The position numbers were made by a program, and so were the translations under genes. From assembly GCA_029261795.1 (NCBI GenBank), contig JAJDAP010000072.1, forward strand, positions 28,145-92,144: DNA of 64,000 bases. Reading direction: 5' to 3'. Positions 1-8,133 of this stretch are shown here, piece after piece (positions within the stretch are counted from its first letter, which is position 1; every line of letters begins with the position of its first letter). The notes under the pieces are model-generated. The model did no database searches, was not told the origin of the DNA, and saw nothing but the letters and a program-made list of their open reading frames with translations. This stretch comes from Deltaproteobacteria bacterium. GTDB lineage: Bacteria; Myxococcota_A; UBA9160; UBA6930.

Positions 1-87
1 TGCCCAGGCGTCGAACACGCGCGAGGGCGACGCTTCGTAGACACGGTCGATGTTGAAGATCGCGTGCTCGGCGGATCGTTGGGTCAT
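1..87 (-). CDS. SRPBCC (AHSA1/START-like) domain protein, N-terminal fragment
   Basis: Only the first 29 codons lie in the window; the gene continues off the left edge. The peptide contains IFNIDRVYEASPSRVFDAWA, the usual opening of SRPBCC proteins of the AHSA1-like family, a hydrophobic-pocket fold whose ligands are mostly unknown. The ATG at 87 follows AGGAGACGACAAG, a good ribosome binding site. It lies 20 bases downstream of the ArsR gene on the same strand. ArsR-SRPBCC pairs are a very common two-gene arrangement, so the regulator probably controls this gene. Confidence 0.8.
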   Translation of the reverse strand, partial: MTQRSAEHAIFNIDRVYEASPSRVFDAWA

Positions 88-107
88 CTTGTCGTCTCCT
101 GATTGGC

Positions 108-440
108 CTATTGAACCTTCTGTTCGGCAAGGAAATCCCCCAGCCGATCGAAGCTGCGTTCGCACATGGCGCGTCGCTCGGCGACCCAGTCGCTAGCCAC
201 CTCCAGTGCTGCGGGCTCGATGCGGCACGTCCGCACCCGTCCCACCTTCTCGGAGTGCACCAGCCCGCGGTCCTCGAGCACCGCCAGGTGCTGGAGCACA
301 CCCGGCATCGACATCGGCAGCGGCTCTGCGAGCTCGCTGACCGAGGCCGGCCCTCGGCTCAATTGCTCGAAGATGGCCAGGCGGGTCGGGTCAGCGAGTG
401 CCTGAAAGAGCCGCTGGGCCGGTTCCGAATAGTTAAGCAT
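108..440 (-). CDS. ArsR/SmtB-family transcriptional regulator
   Basis: A 110-residue winged-helix repressor. Near the N terminus is LFQALADPTRLAIFEQLSRG, followed by SVSELAEPLPMSMPGVLQHLAVLEDRGLV, the typical helix-turn-helix of the ArsR subgroup paired with SRPBCC genes. No cysteine metal-binding motif is seen in the recognition helix, so metal sensing is unlikely. The reading frame stays open upstream to about 746, but homology begins at MLNYSEP, so I start at the ATG at 440. That ATG lies inside a TTAAG-N6-CTTAA inverted repeat, which suggests autoregulation. The SRPBCC gene follows directly. Confidence 0.85.
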   Translation of the reverse strand: MLNYSEPAQRLFQALADPTRLAIFEQLSRGPASVSELAEPLPMSMPGVLQHLAVLEDRGLVHSEKVGRVRTCRIEPAALEVASDWVAERRAMCERSFDRLGDFLAEQKVQ

Positions 441-448
441 ATACTTAA
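433..448. promoter_or_regulatory. Probable ArsR operator (inverted repeat)
   Basis: TTAAG-CATATA-CTTAA is a perfect inverted repeat with 5-base arms and a 6-base spacer, AT-rich in a GC-rich region. It overlaps the arsR start codon (438-440). ArsR-type repressors of this subgroup usually bind such repeats at their own promoter; binding by this protein is inferred from position and symmetry. Confidence 0.6.
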
Positions 449-697
449 GTGTTGCATGGATCGGATTCGGCGCAAGAGGGCGGGTCCGGCCCTGCCGCAC
501 CCCCGCTTCGATCCACTCGCGGTACGGCTCGCAGGCGCTCGCCTGCGGGCTGCGGCCAGGCCTCGGCGGCCAGTCCGACTGGCTCCAGTGGGCAACCGAC
601 AGCTGAGCTGTGGGATCGATCGAGTGGCGAGCGAACGACGCCAGACGGTCGGGCGCGAAACGGCGAGAAAAAGTGCGCCGCAAGAGCAGAGAGTTGG

Positions 698-1062
698 TGG
701 TGGAGGCGGCGGGAATCGAACCCGCGTCCGCATGGGTTCTGGCCATTGCGTCTACGTGCGTAGTCTCGGCTCGATCTCGGGGAGGCCAGTCGCTGAGACC
801 GGAGCAGCGCTCCCCTTGGTGGACAGCTTTTCTCGACGCCGTATGCGGTCTACCAGCGGGCCGGCGCCCAGTCTTCTGATGACGCCGGCTGCCCCGTAGA
901 AGACGTCCGGGACCGGCGTCGCCTACTTAGGGTTTAGCTAAGCGGCGAGTGCGTAGTTTTCGTCGGCAATTACATCACCAACTTGCAGCTGGATTAACGA
1001 GGTCTCTGCCCCCTCGGCACGCGACAATCGCTTTCGACCACCCGTCGAAGCCGATCGCCCCC
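698..1062 (-). ncRNA. ssrA: tmRNA (transfer-messenger RNA)
   Basis: The 5' end GGGGGCGATCGGCTTCGACG and the 3' end CGGGTTCGATTCCCGCC...TCCACCA form the tRNA-like domain. The acceptor stem GGGGGCG pairs with CGCCTCC (one G-U pair) and the CCA is encoded. The T-arm GGTTCGATTCC is perfect. The tag reading frame at 967-938 encodes ADENYALAA followed by TAG, matching the common -ALAA degradation tag; whether one or two codons precede the alanine cannot be fixed by eye. Its protein partner smpB lies 2.6 kb away on the same strand. The RNA rescues ribosomes stalled on broken mRNAs. Confidence 0.97.
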
Positions 1063-1071
1063 AACCTAGGG

Positions 1072-1100
1072 AGGGTATGCACCGGTAGCGGCGATGGCAA
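1072..1100 (-). promoter_or_regulatory. Probable sigma-70 promoter of ssrA
   Basis: Reading the minus strand, TTGCCA (1100-1095), a 17-base spacer and TACCCT (1077-1072) lie 9 bases before the predicted first base of tmRNA at 1062. Spacing and position fit a housekeeping promoter; the -10 box is only a moderate match. Confidence 0.5.
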
Positions 1101-1140
1101 TTCGACTCACGAGCCCATCGAGGCCGCCTTCGAACCGGGG

Positions 1141-1170
1141 CTGACGACCGTCAACCAGCCGGGCTAGGCT
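1141..1170 (+). promoter_or_regulatory. Possible promoter of the P450 gene
   Basis: CTGACG (1141-1146), an 18-base spacer and TAGGCT (1165-1170) precede the P450 start codon by 25 bases. The matches are moderate (4 of 6 in the -35 box), so this is a candidate only. Confidence 0.3.
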
Positions 1171-1195
1171 CCTTCTTTCCAACCGGAGGACTCCC

Positions 1196-2446
1196 ATGGC
1201 AGCGGCGGACCTGATGAAGAACCGAGAAATCATCGACCCGGATTTCTACGTCGAACATGGGTACCCGCACGAGGCCTGGGCGGAGCTGCGCCGGGAGTCC
1301 CCGGTCTTCTACTGGGAGCGCAACACCGAGATGCCCTTCTGGGCTATCACGAAACACGCCGACATCACCCAGATCGGGAAGATGCCGGAGAAGTTCCTGA
1401 ACGCGCCCGAACTGGTGATTCGAACCGATCCCGAACCCGAGGGTGAACGGTTCGAGCCGCCGCCGACGCTCATCCAGATGGATCCGCCGATGCACGGCAA
1501 GTACCGCAAGATCGTCTCGAAGCGTTTCACGCCAGGCGCGCTGCGGAAGATCCACGGGGACCTCGACCGGGTGGCGGCCGGCATCGTCGATAGCCTGCTC
1601 GCCGAAGGAGACGAGGGCGAGTGCGACTTCGTCGAGAAGGTCGCGGCGCCGCTTCCGATCGCCGTGATCTCCTGGTTGTTGGGTGTCCCCGAATCGGACT
1701 GGCCGCTGCTCTTCGACTGGACCAACCGGACGCTAGGCGCGGGCGATCCCGAGTATCAGGTGGAAGGCACCGACCCGGGCGAAACCGCGCGCACGGCGAT
1801 GATCGAGCTCTTCACCTACTTCACCAAGATGGTCGAGGACAGGAAGAAGAACCCGACCGACGACCTGGTCAGCCTGTTCGCCCACGCCGAGATCGATGGC
1901 CAGCCGCTCCCGCCGATGGACGTCCTTTCCTACTGCATGATCATCGTGATCGCGGGGAACGAGACCACCCGGAATGCGACGAGCGGTGGCATGGCGGCCC
2001 TGATCGATCATCCCGACCAGATGCGTCGGGTGCAGGAGGATCCGAGCCTGCTCGGTCCCTGCATCGAGGAGATCCTGCGCTGGACCAGCCCGATCATCCA
2101 CTTCGCCCGCACGGCGACGGAGGATTTCGAGCTGCGCGGCAAGACCATCCGAGCCGGCGAGAAGGTCGCCCTCTTCTACCCGTCGGCGAACCGCGACGAG
2201 GAGGTCTTCGAGGACCCCTACACGTTCCGCGTCGATCGGAACCCGAACCGCCACATCGCCTTCGGGATCGGCGAGCACTTCTGCGCCGGTGCCCACGTGG
2301 CCCGCATCGAACTCAACTACGCCTTCCGCTCGTTGATCCCGCGCATCGCCGAGGTCGAGTACGCCGGCGAGATCGACCGACTCCGCTCGAGCCTGGTCGG
2401 CGGCATCAAGCGGCTTCCGATCCGGTACAAGCTGAAGCCTGCCTAG
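1196..2446 (+). CDS. Cytochrome P450
   Basis: A 416-residue soluble bacterial P450. The heme-thiolate loop is FGIGEHFCAGAHVAR with the ligand cysteine at residue 363. The I-helix has IVIAGNETTRNAT (acid-alcohol pair for oxygen activation) and the K-helix has EEILRW (ExxR). The segment VALFYPSANRDEEVFEDPYTF resembles the CYP125/CYP124/CYP142 group that oxidises sterol or branched lipid side chains in actinobacteria; that substrate is inference. The ATG at 1196 follows CCGGAGGAC. No ferredoxin or reductase gene is adjacent, so electron partners are elsewhere. Flanking genes give no pathway context. Confidence 0.95.
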   Translation: MAAADLMKNREIIDPDFYVEHGYPHEAWAELRRESPVFYWERNTEMPFWAITKHADITQIGKMPEKFLNAPELVIRTDPEPEGERFEPPPTLIQMDPPMHGKYRKIVSKRFTPGALRKIHGDLDRVAAGIVDSLLAEGDEGECDFVEKVAAPLPIAVISWLLGVPESDWPLLFDWTNRTLGAGDPEYQVEGTDPGETARTAMIELFTYFTKMVEDRKKNPTDDLVSLFAHAEIDGQPLPPMDVLSYCMIIVIAGNETTRNATSGGMAALIDHPDQMRRVQEDPSLLGPCIEEILRWTSPIIHFARTATEDFELRGKTIRAGEKVALFYPSANRDEEVFEDPYTFRVDRNPNRHIAFGIGEHFCAGAHVARIELNYAFRSLIPRIAEVEYAGEIDRLRSSLVGGIKRLPIRYKLKPA

Positions 2447-2495
2447 GCGGCACTTGTTGCGCACGGATGGCCGCGATCCCGTATGTTATGTCGTG

Positions 2496-3641
2496 ATGAG
2501 AAGCGCAACCGCAAGCGGCCTGTTCGTCCTCCTGCTCCTCGTGCCAACGGTATTCGCGGCGGAATCACCACCGGTCCCGGCGGAGGCCGTGCTCGCCGAC
2601 CTGCCCTACCTGGACCGCGACCCCTCCCACGTCTGGGTGGACCTGAGCGATGACCCCGAACGGCCGCTCGAGTTCATGCTCGATACCGGCTCCAATCTGA
2701 GTCTCATCGGAGAAGATCGAGCGCGCGAACTCGGGAAGACCGGACGAAGGGAAGTGCGCTTCGCGACGGTCACGGGCAAGAAGATCACGCTCAACACCGA
2801 ACTCTCCCCGAACGAGCAGGATGAGGGTGTCGTCGGTCACGATTTCCTCAAGCGTTTCGTGGTCGAGTTCGACTATCCGAGGCGTCGGGTCCGCTTCCTC
2901 GACAAGGCGGTGTATCAGACCCCCGAGCGCGTCGATGACCCTCGCGAGGCGGTCCTGCCGCTGCGAATTCGCGGCATGACGCCAGAAGTCGAGATGAACC
3001 TGGACGGCCAGCCAATACGCGCCGTGTTCGACACCGGCGCAATCACCGGTCTGATGCTCGAACCGACTCCGGCTCGCAAACTCGGGATCGATCCCGAGAG
3101 CTGGCCGGTCGTCGGACAGATCGTATTGGTGAGCGGCCCGACCTTGATCCGGCTGGCTGAACCCGAGACCATCCGGTTGGATCGGTTTCGCTTCGACGGC
3201 CTTCCGATCAACCTGTTCCTCGATGACGTCCGAGGCCTGAAACAGGACGCGGTACTGGGGCCCGACATCCTGCGCCACTTCGTGGTTCGCTACGACCCCG
3301 CCAGGCGCCGTGTCTGGCTTCGCCTCGAACTCACCGACTCGGGCGCCTCGTATGCCGGGCTTCCCTATGCCCCCGGACGACGCACGGGGGCCTTGCTCTA
3401 CCAGCAGATCCCGGGCCAGTTCAGCGTTTTCTCGCTGATCCCGGGCTCCCGGGCGCACTTGCGCGGACTTCACGTCAGGGATGTCTTCGTAACGTCCCCG
3501 GATGACGGCGACGCCTTCGCGGCGATCCACGAAGGACTCCGATCCGACGAACCTGTGATGGTCCTCCGCTTCAACCGGGACGGCGGCTGGGAAACCGTCG
3601 CACTCGGCCCTCCGCTCGAACCGACCGGCGCCGGGGACTAA
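2496..3641 (+). CDS. Secreted retropepsin-like aspartic protease homologue with C-terminal PDZ-like region
   Basis: A 381-residue exported protein. Residues 1-21 form a signal peptide ending at an AxA-type site (VFAAES). Two aspartic-protease half-sites are present within one chain: FMLDTGSNLSLIG (DTG at 63-65) and AVFDTGAITGLM (DTG at 179-181). Bacterial retropepsin-like proteins usually carry one and dimerise, so this may act as a pseudo-dimer. The last ~90 residues (around FSLIPGSRAHLRGL) look like a PDZ fold. The ATG at 2496 is preferred to an in-frame ATG at 2454 because it opens the signal peptide. The 3' end overlaps convergent smpB by 4 bases. Substrate unknown. Confidence 0.75.
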   Translation: MRSATASGLFVLLLLVPTVFAAESPPVPAEAVLADLPYLDRDPSHVWVDLSDDPERPLEFMLDTGSNLSLIGEDRARELGKTGRREVRFATVTGKKITLNTELSPNEQDEGVVGHDFLKRFVVEFDYPRRRVRFLDKAVYQTPERVDDPREAVLPLRIRGMTPEVEMNLDGQPIRAVFDTGAITGLMLEPTPARKLGIDPESWPVVGQIVLVSGPTLIRLAEPETIRLDRFRFDGLPINLFLDDVRGLKQDAVLGPDILRHFVVRYDPARRRVWLRLELTDSGASYAGLPYAPGRRTGALLYQQIPGQFSVFSLIPGSRAHLRGLHVRDVFVTSPDDGDAFAAIHEGLRSDEPVMVLRFNRDGGWETVALGPPLEPTGAGD

Positions 3642-4120
3642 CGACCGCGCCGCATCGCCCGGTCGAGGTCGCGTCGTTCCTCGCGCTCGCGGATCGCATG
3701 GCGTTTGTCGTAGCTGCGTTTGCCACGGGCCAGCCCGAGTTCGACCTTTGCTCGCCCAGCCGTCCAATGGAGGTTGAGCGGAATCACCGTGAGACCCTTC
3801 TCCGCGACCTTGCTGGCCCAGCGCGAGATCTCGCGTCGGTGAAGCAACAGCTTTCGTTCCCGGGTCGGTTCGACGTTCGCGCGGCCCGCCTGCTCGTAGT
3901 GCGAGATGTGGAGATTCATCAGCCACGCCTCGCCCTTGCGAAATACCACGTAGGCATCCCCCAAGGTCGCGTGGCCGGCCCGCAACGACTTCACCTCGGG
4001 GCCCAACAGCGCCATGCCGGCCTCCGTCGAGTCGAGGATCTCGTAGTCGTGCAAAGCACGGCGATTGGTCGCGATCCGATCCGGATCGCCGCCCTTCTTC
4101 TTCTTGCCGGATTTCGCCAC
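3638..4120 (-). CDS. smpB: SsrA-binding protein SmpB
   Basis: A 160-residue protein that binds the tRNA-like domain of tmRNA and delivers it to stalled ribosomes. The sequence shows the conserved SmpB signature: NRRALHDYEILD near the N terminus, GLALLGPEVKSLR-type motif (here MALLGPEVKSLRAGHATLGD), LHISHYEQAG, and the basic C-terminal tail GLARGKRSYDKRHAIRERE that reads the empty mRNA channel. Length matches the family. ssrA lies 2.6 kb downstream on the same strand; the two usually sit apart or side by side. Its last codons overlap the convergent protease gene. Confidence 0.98.
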   Translation of the reverse strand: MAKSGKKKKGGDPDRIATNRRALHDYEILDSTEAGMALLGPEVKSLRAGHATLGDAYVVFRKGEAWLMNLHISHYEQAGRANVEPTRERKLLLHRREISRWASKVAEKGLTVIPLNLHWTAGRAKVELGLARGKRSYDKRHAIREREERRDLDRAMRRGR

Positions 4121-4167
4121 GGGCCGCAGGTTAGCGACCTGCGCGCGTTCAGCTTGGGCGCTCGACG

Positions 4168-4518
4168 CTACTCGACGATGCGGTTGCCGGCGCCGACGAA
4201 GACGCGCTTGGCATCCCAGTCGGCGACCTCGCTCTCTTCGACCTGCACGAAGCTCGCGATGATGACGAGATCGTGGGGCTTCACGAGATGGGCGGCGGCG
4301 CCGTTGATGCAGATCTCGCCGCTTCCCGGTTCGCCGGGAATGACGTAGGTCTTGAGGCGGTTGCCGTTGGTGCAGTCCCAGATGTCGACCTGCTCGTAGG
4401 GCAGCAGGTCGGCAGCGGCCATCAGGTCGGTGTCGATGCTGACACTGCCCTCGTACTCGAGGTTGGCCTCGGTCACGCTGGCGCGATGGATCTTTGATTT
4501 GAGCATGGTGCGGGTCAC
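4168..4518 (-). CDS. panD: Aspartate 1-decarboxylase proenzyme
   Basis: A 116-residue proenzyme that makes beta-alanine for pantothenate. It begins [13 protein letters not shown], aligned with the E. coli start, and contains YEGSVSID, the Gly-Ser self-cleavage site that generates the pyruvoyl group. Other conserved blocks are [19 protein letters not shown], the NGAAAHL motif and the VGAGNRI tail. It is the third gene of panB-panC-panD, 34 bases after panC. The final codon set is close to smpB (47 bases), so smpB may be partly read through from this operon. Confidence 0.97.
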   Translation of the reverse strand: MTRTMLKSKIHRASVTEANLEYEGSVSIDTDLMAAADLLPYEQVDIWDCTNGNRLKTYVIPGEPGSGEICINGAAAHLVKPHDLVIIASFVQVEESEVADWDAKRVFVGAGNRIVE

Positions 4519-4552
4519 GGGGGATCTCCTGGGGTTCCTGCCGAGGGTTCGG

Positions 4553-5425
4553 TCAGGACTGCGAAGTCTCGAGGACTCGGTTGTCGATCAATCGGACGGT
4601 TCCGCCGGCTTCGGCGGGAAAGTTCACGGCCAACGCCAGCAGCGTCGGCCCTTCGAGCACGGCGTCGACCGGGGCAAGGGCATCGGCGGTTCGAAGCTCC
4701 GCGTAGTCGATCTCGGCGAGCGGGGCCTTGGCCAGTTCGGTGCGGACGCCGTGTAGCAGGGCCTCGCAGCGACGCTCACCGGAGGCCACGGCGGACTCGG
4801 CGGCGTCGAGCACGCGCGCGATGACCGGAGCCTGGCGCCGCGCCTCTTCGCTGAGCCGGACGTTGCGGCTCGAAAGCGCCAGACCGTCTGGCTCGCGAAC
4901 CGTCGGCACACCGACCACGTCGATGTCGAAACCGAGGTCCGTGGCCATGCGCCGGATCAAGGCCAGTTGTTGGTAGTCCTTCTCGCCGAAACAAGCGACG
5001 TGAGGTTTCGCGGCGATGAACAACTTCGTCACCACGGTGGCCACACCGCGGAAGTGGCCGGGCCGCGAGACGCCCTCGAGCGGGCGGGTGATCTCGCTCA
5101 GATCGACCCAGGTCTCGGCACCCTCGGGATACAACTGGTCGTCGCCGGGCAGGAAGACGGCATCGACCCCGCGCGCCTCACATGCGGCGAGGTCGGTTTC
5201 GACCGTGCGCGGATAGGCTTCGAGATCCGCACCGGCATTGAACTGGGTCGGGTTCACGTAGATCGAAACGACCACGTCGTCCGCACGCGCGCGGGCCGCG
5301 TCCACGAGGGCGAGATGGCCCTCGTGGAGCGCACCCATCGTCGGCACGAGGCCGATCCGGCGCCCATCGGCACGGACGGCGTCCGCGCGCGACTGCAATG
5401 CACGTGTGGTTCGCAGGATGTCCAT
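4553..5425 (-). CDS. panC: Pantothenate synthetase
   Basis: A 290-residue ligase joining pantoate and beta-alanine with ATP hydrolysis to AMP. Signatures are [16 protein letters not shown] (nucleotide-binding HIGH-like motif), [45 protein letters not shown] and [11 protein letters not shown] (KMSKS-like loop). Length is normal. It begins 4 bases after the panB stop and is followed by panD, so one transcript makes the full pantothenate branch from ketoisovalerate and aspartate apart from the ketopantoate reductase step, which is not in the window. Confidence 0.98.
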   Translation of the reverse strand: MDILRTTRALQSRADAVRADGRRIGLVPTMGALHEGHLALVDAARARADDVVVSIYVNPTQFNAGADLEAYPRTVETDLAACEARGVDAVFLPGDDQLYPEGAETWVDLSEITRPLEGVSRPGHFRGVATVVTKLFIAAKPHVACFGEKDYQQLALIRRMATDLGFDIDVVGVPTVREPDGLALSSRNVRLSEEARRQAPVIARVLDAAESAVASGERRCEALLHGVRTELAKAPLAEIDYAELRTADALAPVDAVLEGPTLLALAVNFPAEAGGTVRLIDNRVLETSQS

Positions 5426-5429
5426 GGGC

Positions 5430-6257
5430 CTAGGAGTAGGAGTGCTCGTCTGCGGGGAACTTCCGCTGGGCCACGTCGTCGGCGTAGGCGCGGGCGGCCT
5501 GGGAAGCCAGGGCTCCCAGGTTCGCGTAGGTCTTCGCGAACGAGGGCGTCCAGTCGGTCAAGCCGAGCAGATCGTGCAACACCAGGACCTGTCCGTCGCA
5601 CTCCACCCCGGCGCCGATTCCGATGGTCGGAATCGCCAGCCGTTCGGTGATCTCCCGGGCGAGATCCGCCGGCACACCCTCGAGGACGACGGCGAAGGCC
5701 CCGGCCGCCTCGACGGCGACGGCATCCGCGATCACCTGCTCACGCGCGGCATCGCCGCGCCCCTGCACGCGGTAGCCACCCATGCGGTGGATCGCCTGTG
5801 GTGTCAGGCCGACGTGTCCCATCACGGGAATCTCGGCGCGCACGATGCGGGAGATGGTCTCCTGCATGTGTTCGCCGCCCTCGAGCTTCACCGCAGCAAC
5901 GCCGCCGTCCTTCACCAGACGGATCGCGTTGCGGACGGCTTCCTCGGGCGAGACCTGGTAGGAGCCGAAGGGCATGTCGCCCACCACGAGGGCGCGCCGC
6001 GCGCCTCGGGCGACCATGCGGCAGTGGTAGACCATCTCGTCGAGCGTCACCGGAAGGGTCGATTCCTCCCCCTGGACGGTGTTGCCGACGGAGTCTCCGA
6101 TGAGCAGCACGTCGATGCCGGCCTCGTCGAAGATGCGACTGAAGGTATGGTCGTAGGCGGTCAGCATGGAGAAGGCTTCTGCCTTCCCCTTGCGTCGCTG
6201 CAGCGAACGCGCGGTCACGCGGTGCTCTCTGCGCGCGGATTGGGTCACGGTGGACAT
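5430..6257 (-). CDS. panB: 3-methyl-2-oxobutanoate hydroxymethyltransferase
   Basis: First enzyme of pantothenate synthesis, 275 residues. Conserved motifs include [63 protein letters not shown] and [16 protein letters not shown]. The ATG at 6257 follows CGGAGGATCCCGC, a strong ribosome binding site; the frame stays open upstream to 6404 but without homology. The leader is about 285 bases long and structured (see the hairpin at 6504-6539), pointing to control of the whole panBCD operon at RNA level. Confidence 0.97.
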   Translation of the reverse strand: MSTVTQSARREHRVTARSLQRRKGKAEAFSMLTAYDHTFSRIFDEAGIDVLLIGDSVGNTVQGEESTLPVTLDEMVYHCRMVARGARRALVVGDMPFGSYQVSPEEAVRNAIRLVKDGGVAAVKLEGGEHMQETISRIVRAEIPVMGHVGLTPQAIHRMGGYRVQGRGDAAREQVIADAVAVEAAGAFAVVLEGVPADLAREITERLAIPTIGIGAGVECDGQVLVLHDLLGLTDWTPSFAKTYANLGALASQAARAYADDVAQRKFPADEHSYS

Positions 6258-6503
6258 GCGGGATCCTCCGACCCCCGTGCTGACTGAATCCGTCGACAAA
6301 AGACGTCCCTGCCGGATGCTTCCGGTGGTGCGGTCGCGTCGCGGACTCCGAGTCACACCCTTCGGTGTAGCGGTCTCTCGGATACCTTGACTCGGCCGTT
6401 CCACCCTTCCGTCTCGCTCCCGAGGGATGCAAGCGTGCGAAGCTGGGTAGGTTTGGCTTCGTCCTCTATCGAACGGGCGCGGCCCGTCGGGGGGGTTGGT
6501 GAG

Positions 6504-6539
6504 GTTCGATGAGGACCGCGACTTGCGGTTCCTCTCAAC
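6504..6539 (-). promoter_or_regulatory. Leader hairpin of panBCD, resembles the pan RNA motif
   Basis: Read on the minus strand, GAGG-A-ACCGC, loop AAGUC, GCGGU-CCUC form a stem with one bulged adenosine. Below it, a second bulged A on the opposite side (CCUC-A-UC) separates further pairs AG/CU... and GUU/AAC. The pan motif known from panB, panC and panD leaders is a short stem with two conserved bulged adenosines, so the match in place and shape is suggestive. It starts a few bases after the predicted transcription start. A further hairpin (ACGGGC/GCCCGT, 6472-6487) follows. I could not compare it with the covariance model. Confidence 0.45.
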
Positions 6540-6548
6540 TCGAGGACG

Positions 6549-6578
6549 ATCCTAGACCCCGCTGCGAAAGGCTGTCAA
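6549..6578 (-). promoter_or_regulatory. Sigma-70 promoter of panBCD
   Basis: On the minus strand a perfect TTGACA (6578-6573), an 18-base spacer and TAGGAT (6554-6549) point toward panB. Transcription would start near 6542, leaving a leader of about 285 bases. Confidence 0.65.
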
Positions 6579-6625
6579 CGAATCAGTTGGGAGAATTTGC
6601 CCCACGGGGCCCGCCCCATGCCGCG

Positions 6626-6910
6626 CTAGCGGCGGCTCGATTCGATGCGTTCGCGCACGGCCGGCGCCAGGTAGCGGCTTTCGAGCAGCGGGCCGGCGTG
6701 GCTGCGCAGCGCGTCCGCCAGGGCCTCGATGCGGTCCTCCAGGGGGTCCTGGGCGGCGAGGATGACCCGCACCTCCCCTTGCACCCGGCAGTGCCCGCTA
6801 CTGGGCGGAAACTCGCTCTCCGCCGTGGCCCCAGCGGTGAGGACCTGGACCCGGAAACCGGCCTCGCTCGCGAGCTCGGCCAGGAGATCGAGCAGGCCTG
6901 AGGCGTCCAC
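6626..6910 (-). CDS. Conserved hypothetical small protein
   Basis: A 94-residue cytoplasmic protein with no signal or membrane segment. I do not recognise a named family. Its pattern (a leading helix, a central HCRVQGEVRVILAAQDPLEDRIEALADAL stretch, and a C-terminal LAPAVRERIE) resembles short uncharacterised proteins seen in deltaproteobacterial genomes. It starts with GTG at 6910 and lies 6 bases downstream of the PilZ gene, so the two are probably co-transcribed with the rsmA-tsaD group. Confidence 0.55.
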   Translation of the reverse strand: MDASGLLDLLAELASEAGFRVQVLTAGATAESEFPPSSGHCRVQGEVRVILAAQDPLEDRIEALADALRSHAGPLLESRYLAPAVRERIESSRR

Positions 6911-6916
6911 GTCGGA

Positions 6917-7264
6917 TCAGCGACGCCGCAGAACGGGCTGCGAGGCGAAATAGCGCAGCTTCTCGCTCAGCTCATCATCGAGGCTGTCGAGATGGACCCC
7001 GACCTCGAAGAAGCGACCGGGAAGGCCGATTTCGCCCTCATGGCTGCACCAGACGACCTTGCCGCTGGCCTCGACCCGCAGCCCCTCGGGCGGCAACTCG
7101 AAAGTCACCGTGATCTGGGTCCCGACACTCACCGGTTCGCGCATATGCAGACACATCCCGCGCGGGGACATGTTGACGGCGTACTCGCTGGTGGCCTCGG
7201 CGCCGTCGAGACTGAACTCGACCGGTATCGGAACCGAAAAGTCGCGGCGCGGATCCTGTCCCAT
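6917..7264 (-). CDS. PilZ domain protein
   Basis: A 115-residue stand-alone PilZ domain. Near the N terminus is RRDFSVPIPVEFSLDG and further on YAVNMSPRGMCLHM, matching the two c-di-GMP contact regions RxxxR and (D/N)xSxxG. The first motif is weak, since the second arginine is not at its usual place, so c-di-GMP binding is uncertain. The middle (GTQITVTFELPPEGLRVEASGKVVWC) is the typical beta barrel. It sits between rsmA (8 bases) and the small hypothetical gene on the same strand. Confidence 0.85.
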   Translation of the reverse strand: MGQDPRRDFSVPIPVEFSLDGAEATSEYAVNMSPRGMCLHMREPVSVGTQITVTFELPPEGLRVEASGKVVWCSHEGEIGLPGRFFEVGVHLDSLDDELSEKLRYFASQPVLRRR

Positions 7265-7272
7265 GGGCTTCC

Positions 7273-8133
7273 CTAGTGATCGGCTGATTCATCGGTCAGA
7301 CGGGCACCGATCTTTTGCCAAGCCTCGGGAGAAAGACTCTCCGCACGCGTCCGCGGATCGATCTCGAGGCCGAGAAGAACCGAGTTCACGTGCGCAGGGT
7401 CGAGGTTAGCCGCCCCTTTCAAGGAGTTCACCAGGGTCTTGCGACGATGCGCAAAACCGGCGCGCACGATCCGCTCCATGCGGGCCAACGCCGCCGGCTC
7501 GACCAGCGGCTCGGCCCGCGGCGTGAGCGTGATGAAGCTCGATACGACCCGGGGGACCGGATAGAAGCAACGACCGTGCAGGTCGAGGCTGCCACCCACT
7601 TCGACGACCCATTGGTGGATGACCGAGAGCGAGCCGTAATCCTTGGTGCTCGGTACGGCCCGCATGCGCGCGGCGACCTCACGCTGGACCATGACGCCGA
7701 TTCCGGCGAGACCGGCCGCAACATCCAGGAGTCTTCGCAGCAGCGGCGTCGCCACCGAGTACGGCAGGTTCGCGACCACGCGCACCGGCGCGCCGCCCTC
7801 TGCGAGCTCGGCGATCTGGGCCGGCAGATCGAGCTCGAGCGCGTCGCCGTGGACCAGTTCGACCTCCGCGGGCAGGATACGCTCCTCGGTCAAGCCACGG
7901 ACCAGACCGCCATCGATCTCGACGCTGCGCACCCGTTGCGCTCGATCCGCCAGCGCCAGGGTCAGGATTCCGAGTCCGGTTCCGATCTCGAGCACGGCAT
8001 CCCGGGGACCGACGCCGGCCGCCCGCACGAGTTTCTGCGCCTGGGCTGCGTCGTGAAGGAAGTTCTGGCCCCGCTCGCGCGACGGTGCGAGCCCGTGGCG
8101 ATCGAGGAAGGCCCGGGCTTCCGCCACGTTCAC
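7273..8133 (-). CDS. rsmA: 16S rRNA (adenine(1518)-N(6)/adenine(1519)-N(6))-dimethyltransferase
   Basis: KsgA/RsmA, 286 residues, dimethylates two adjacent adenines in helix 45 of 16S rRNA late in 30S assembly. Visible motifs: RERGQNFLHD near the N terminus, VLEIGTGLGILTLALA (SAM motif I), VHGDALELD, and NLPYSVATPLL (catalytic N-L-P-Y). The C-terminal part has FYPVPRVVSSFI and FAHRRKTLVNSLK. I start at the GTG at 8133 because it overlaps the tsaD stop as GTGA; the open frame extends further upstream inside tsaD. Confidence 0.95.
   Translation of the reverse strand: MNVAEARAFLDRHGLAPSRERGQNFLHDAAQAQKLVRAAGVGPRDAVLEIGTGLGILTLALADRAQRVRSVEIDGGLVRGLTEERILPAEVELVHGDALELDLPAQIAELAEGGAPVRVVANLPYSVATPLLRRLLDVAAGLAGIGVMVQREVAARMRAVPSTKDYGSLSVIHQWVVEVGGSLDLHGRCFYPVPRVVSSFITLTPRAEPLVEPAALARMERIVRAGFAHRRKTLVNSLKGAANLDPAHVNSVLLGLEIDPRTRAESLSPEAWQKIGARLTDESADH

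Noticed and set aside
111..899. Plus-strand frame over arsR and ssrA
   Set aside because: Runs through the tmRNA gene and antisense to arsR.
6353..6538. Possible 61-residue leader peptide upstream of panB
   Set aside because: TTG start without ribosome binding site and arginine/proline-rich content; the hairpins are a better reading of the leader.
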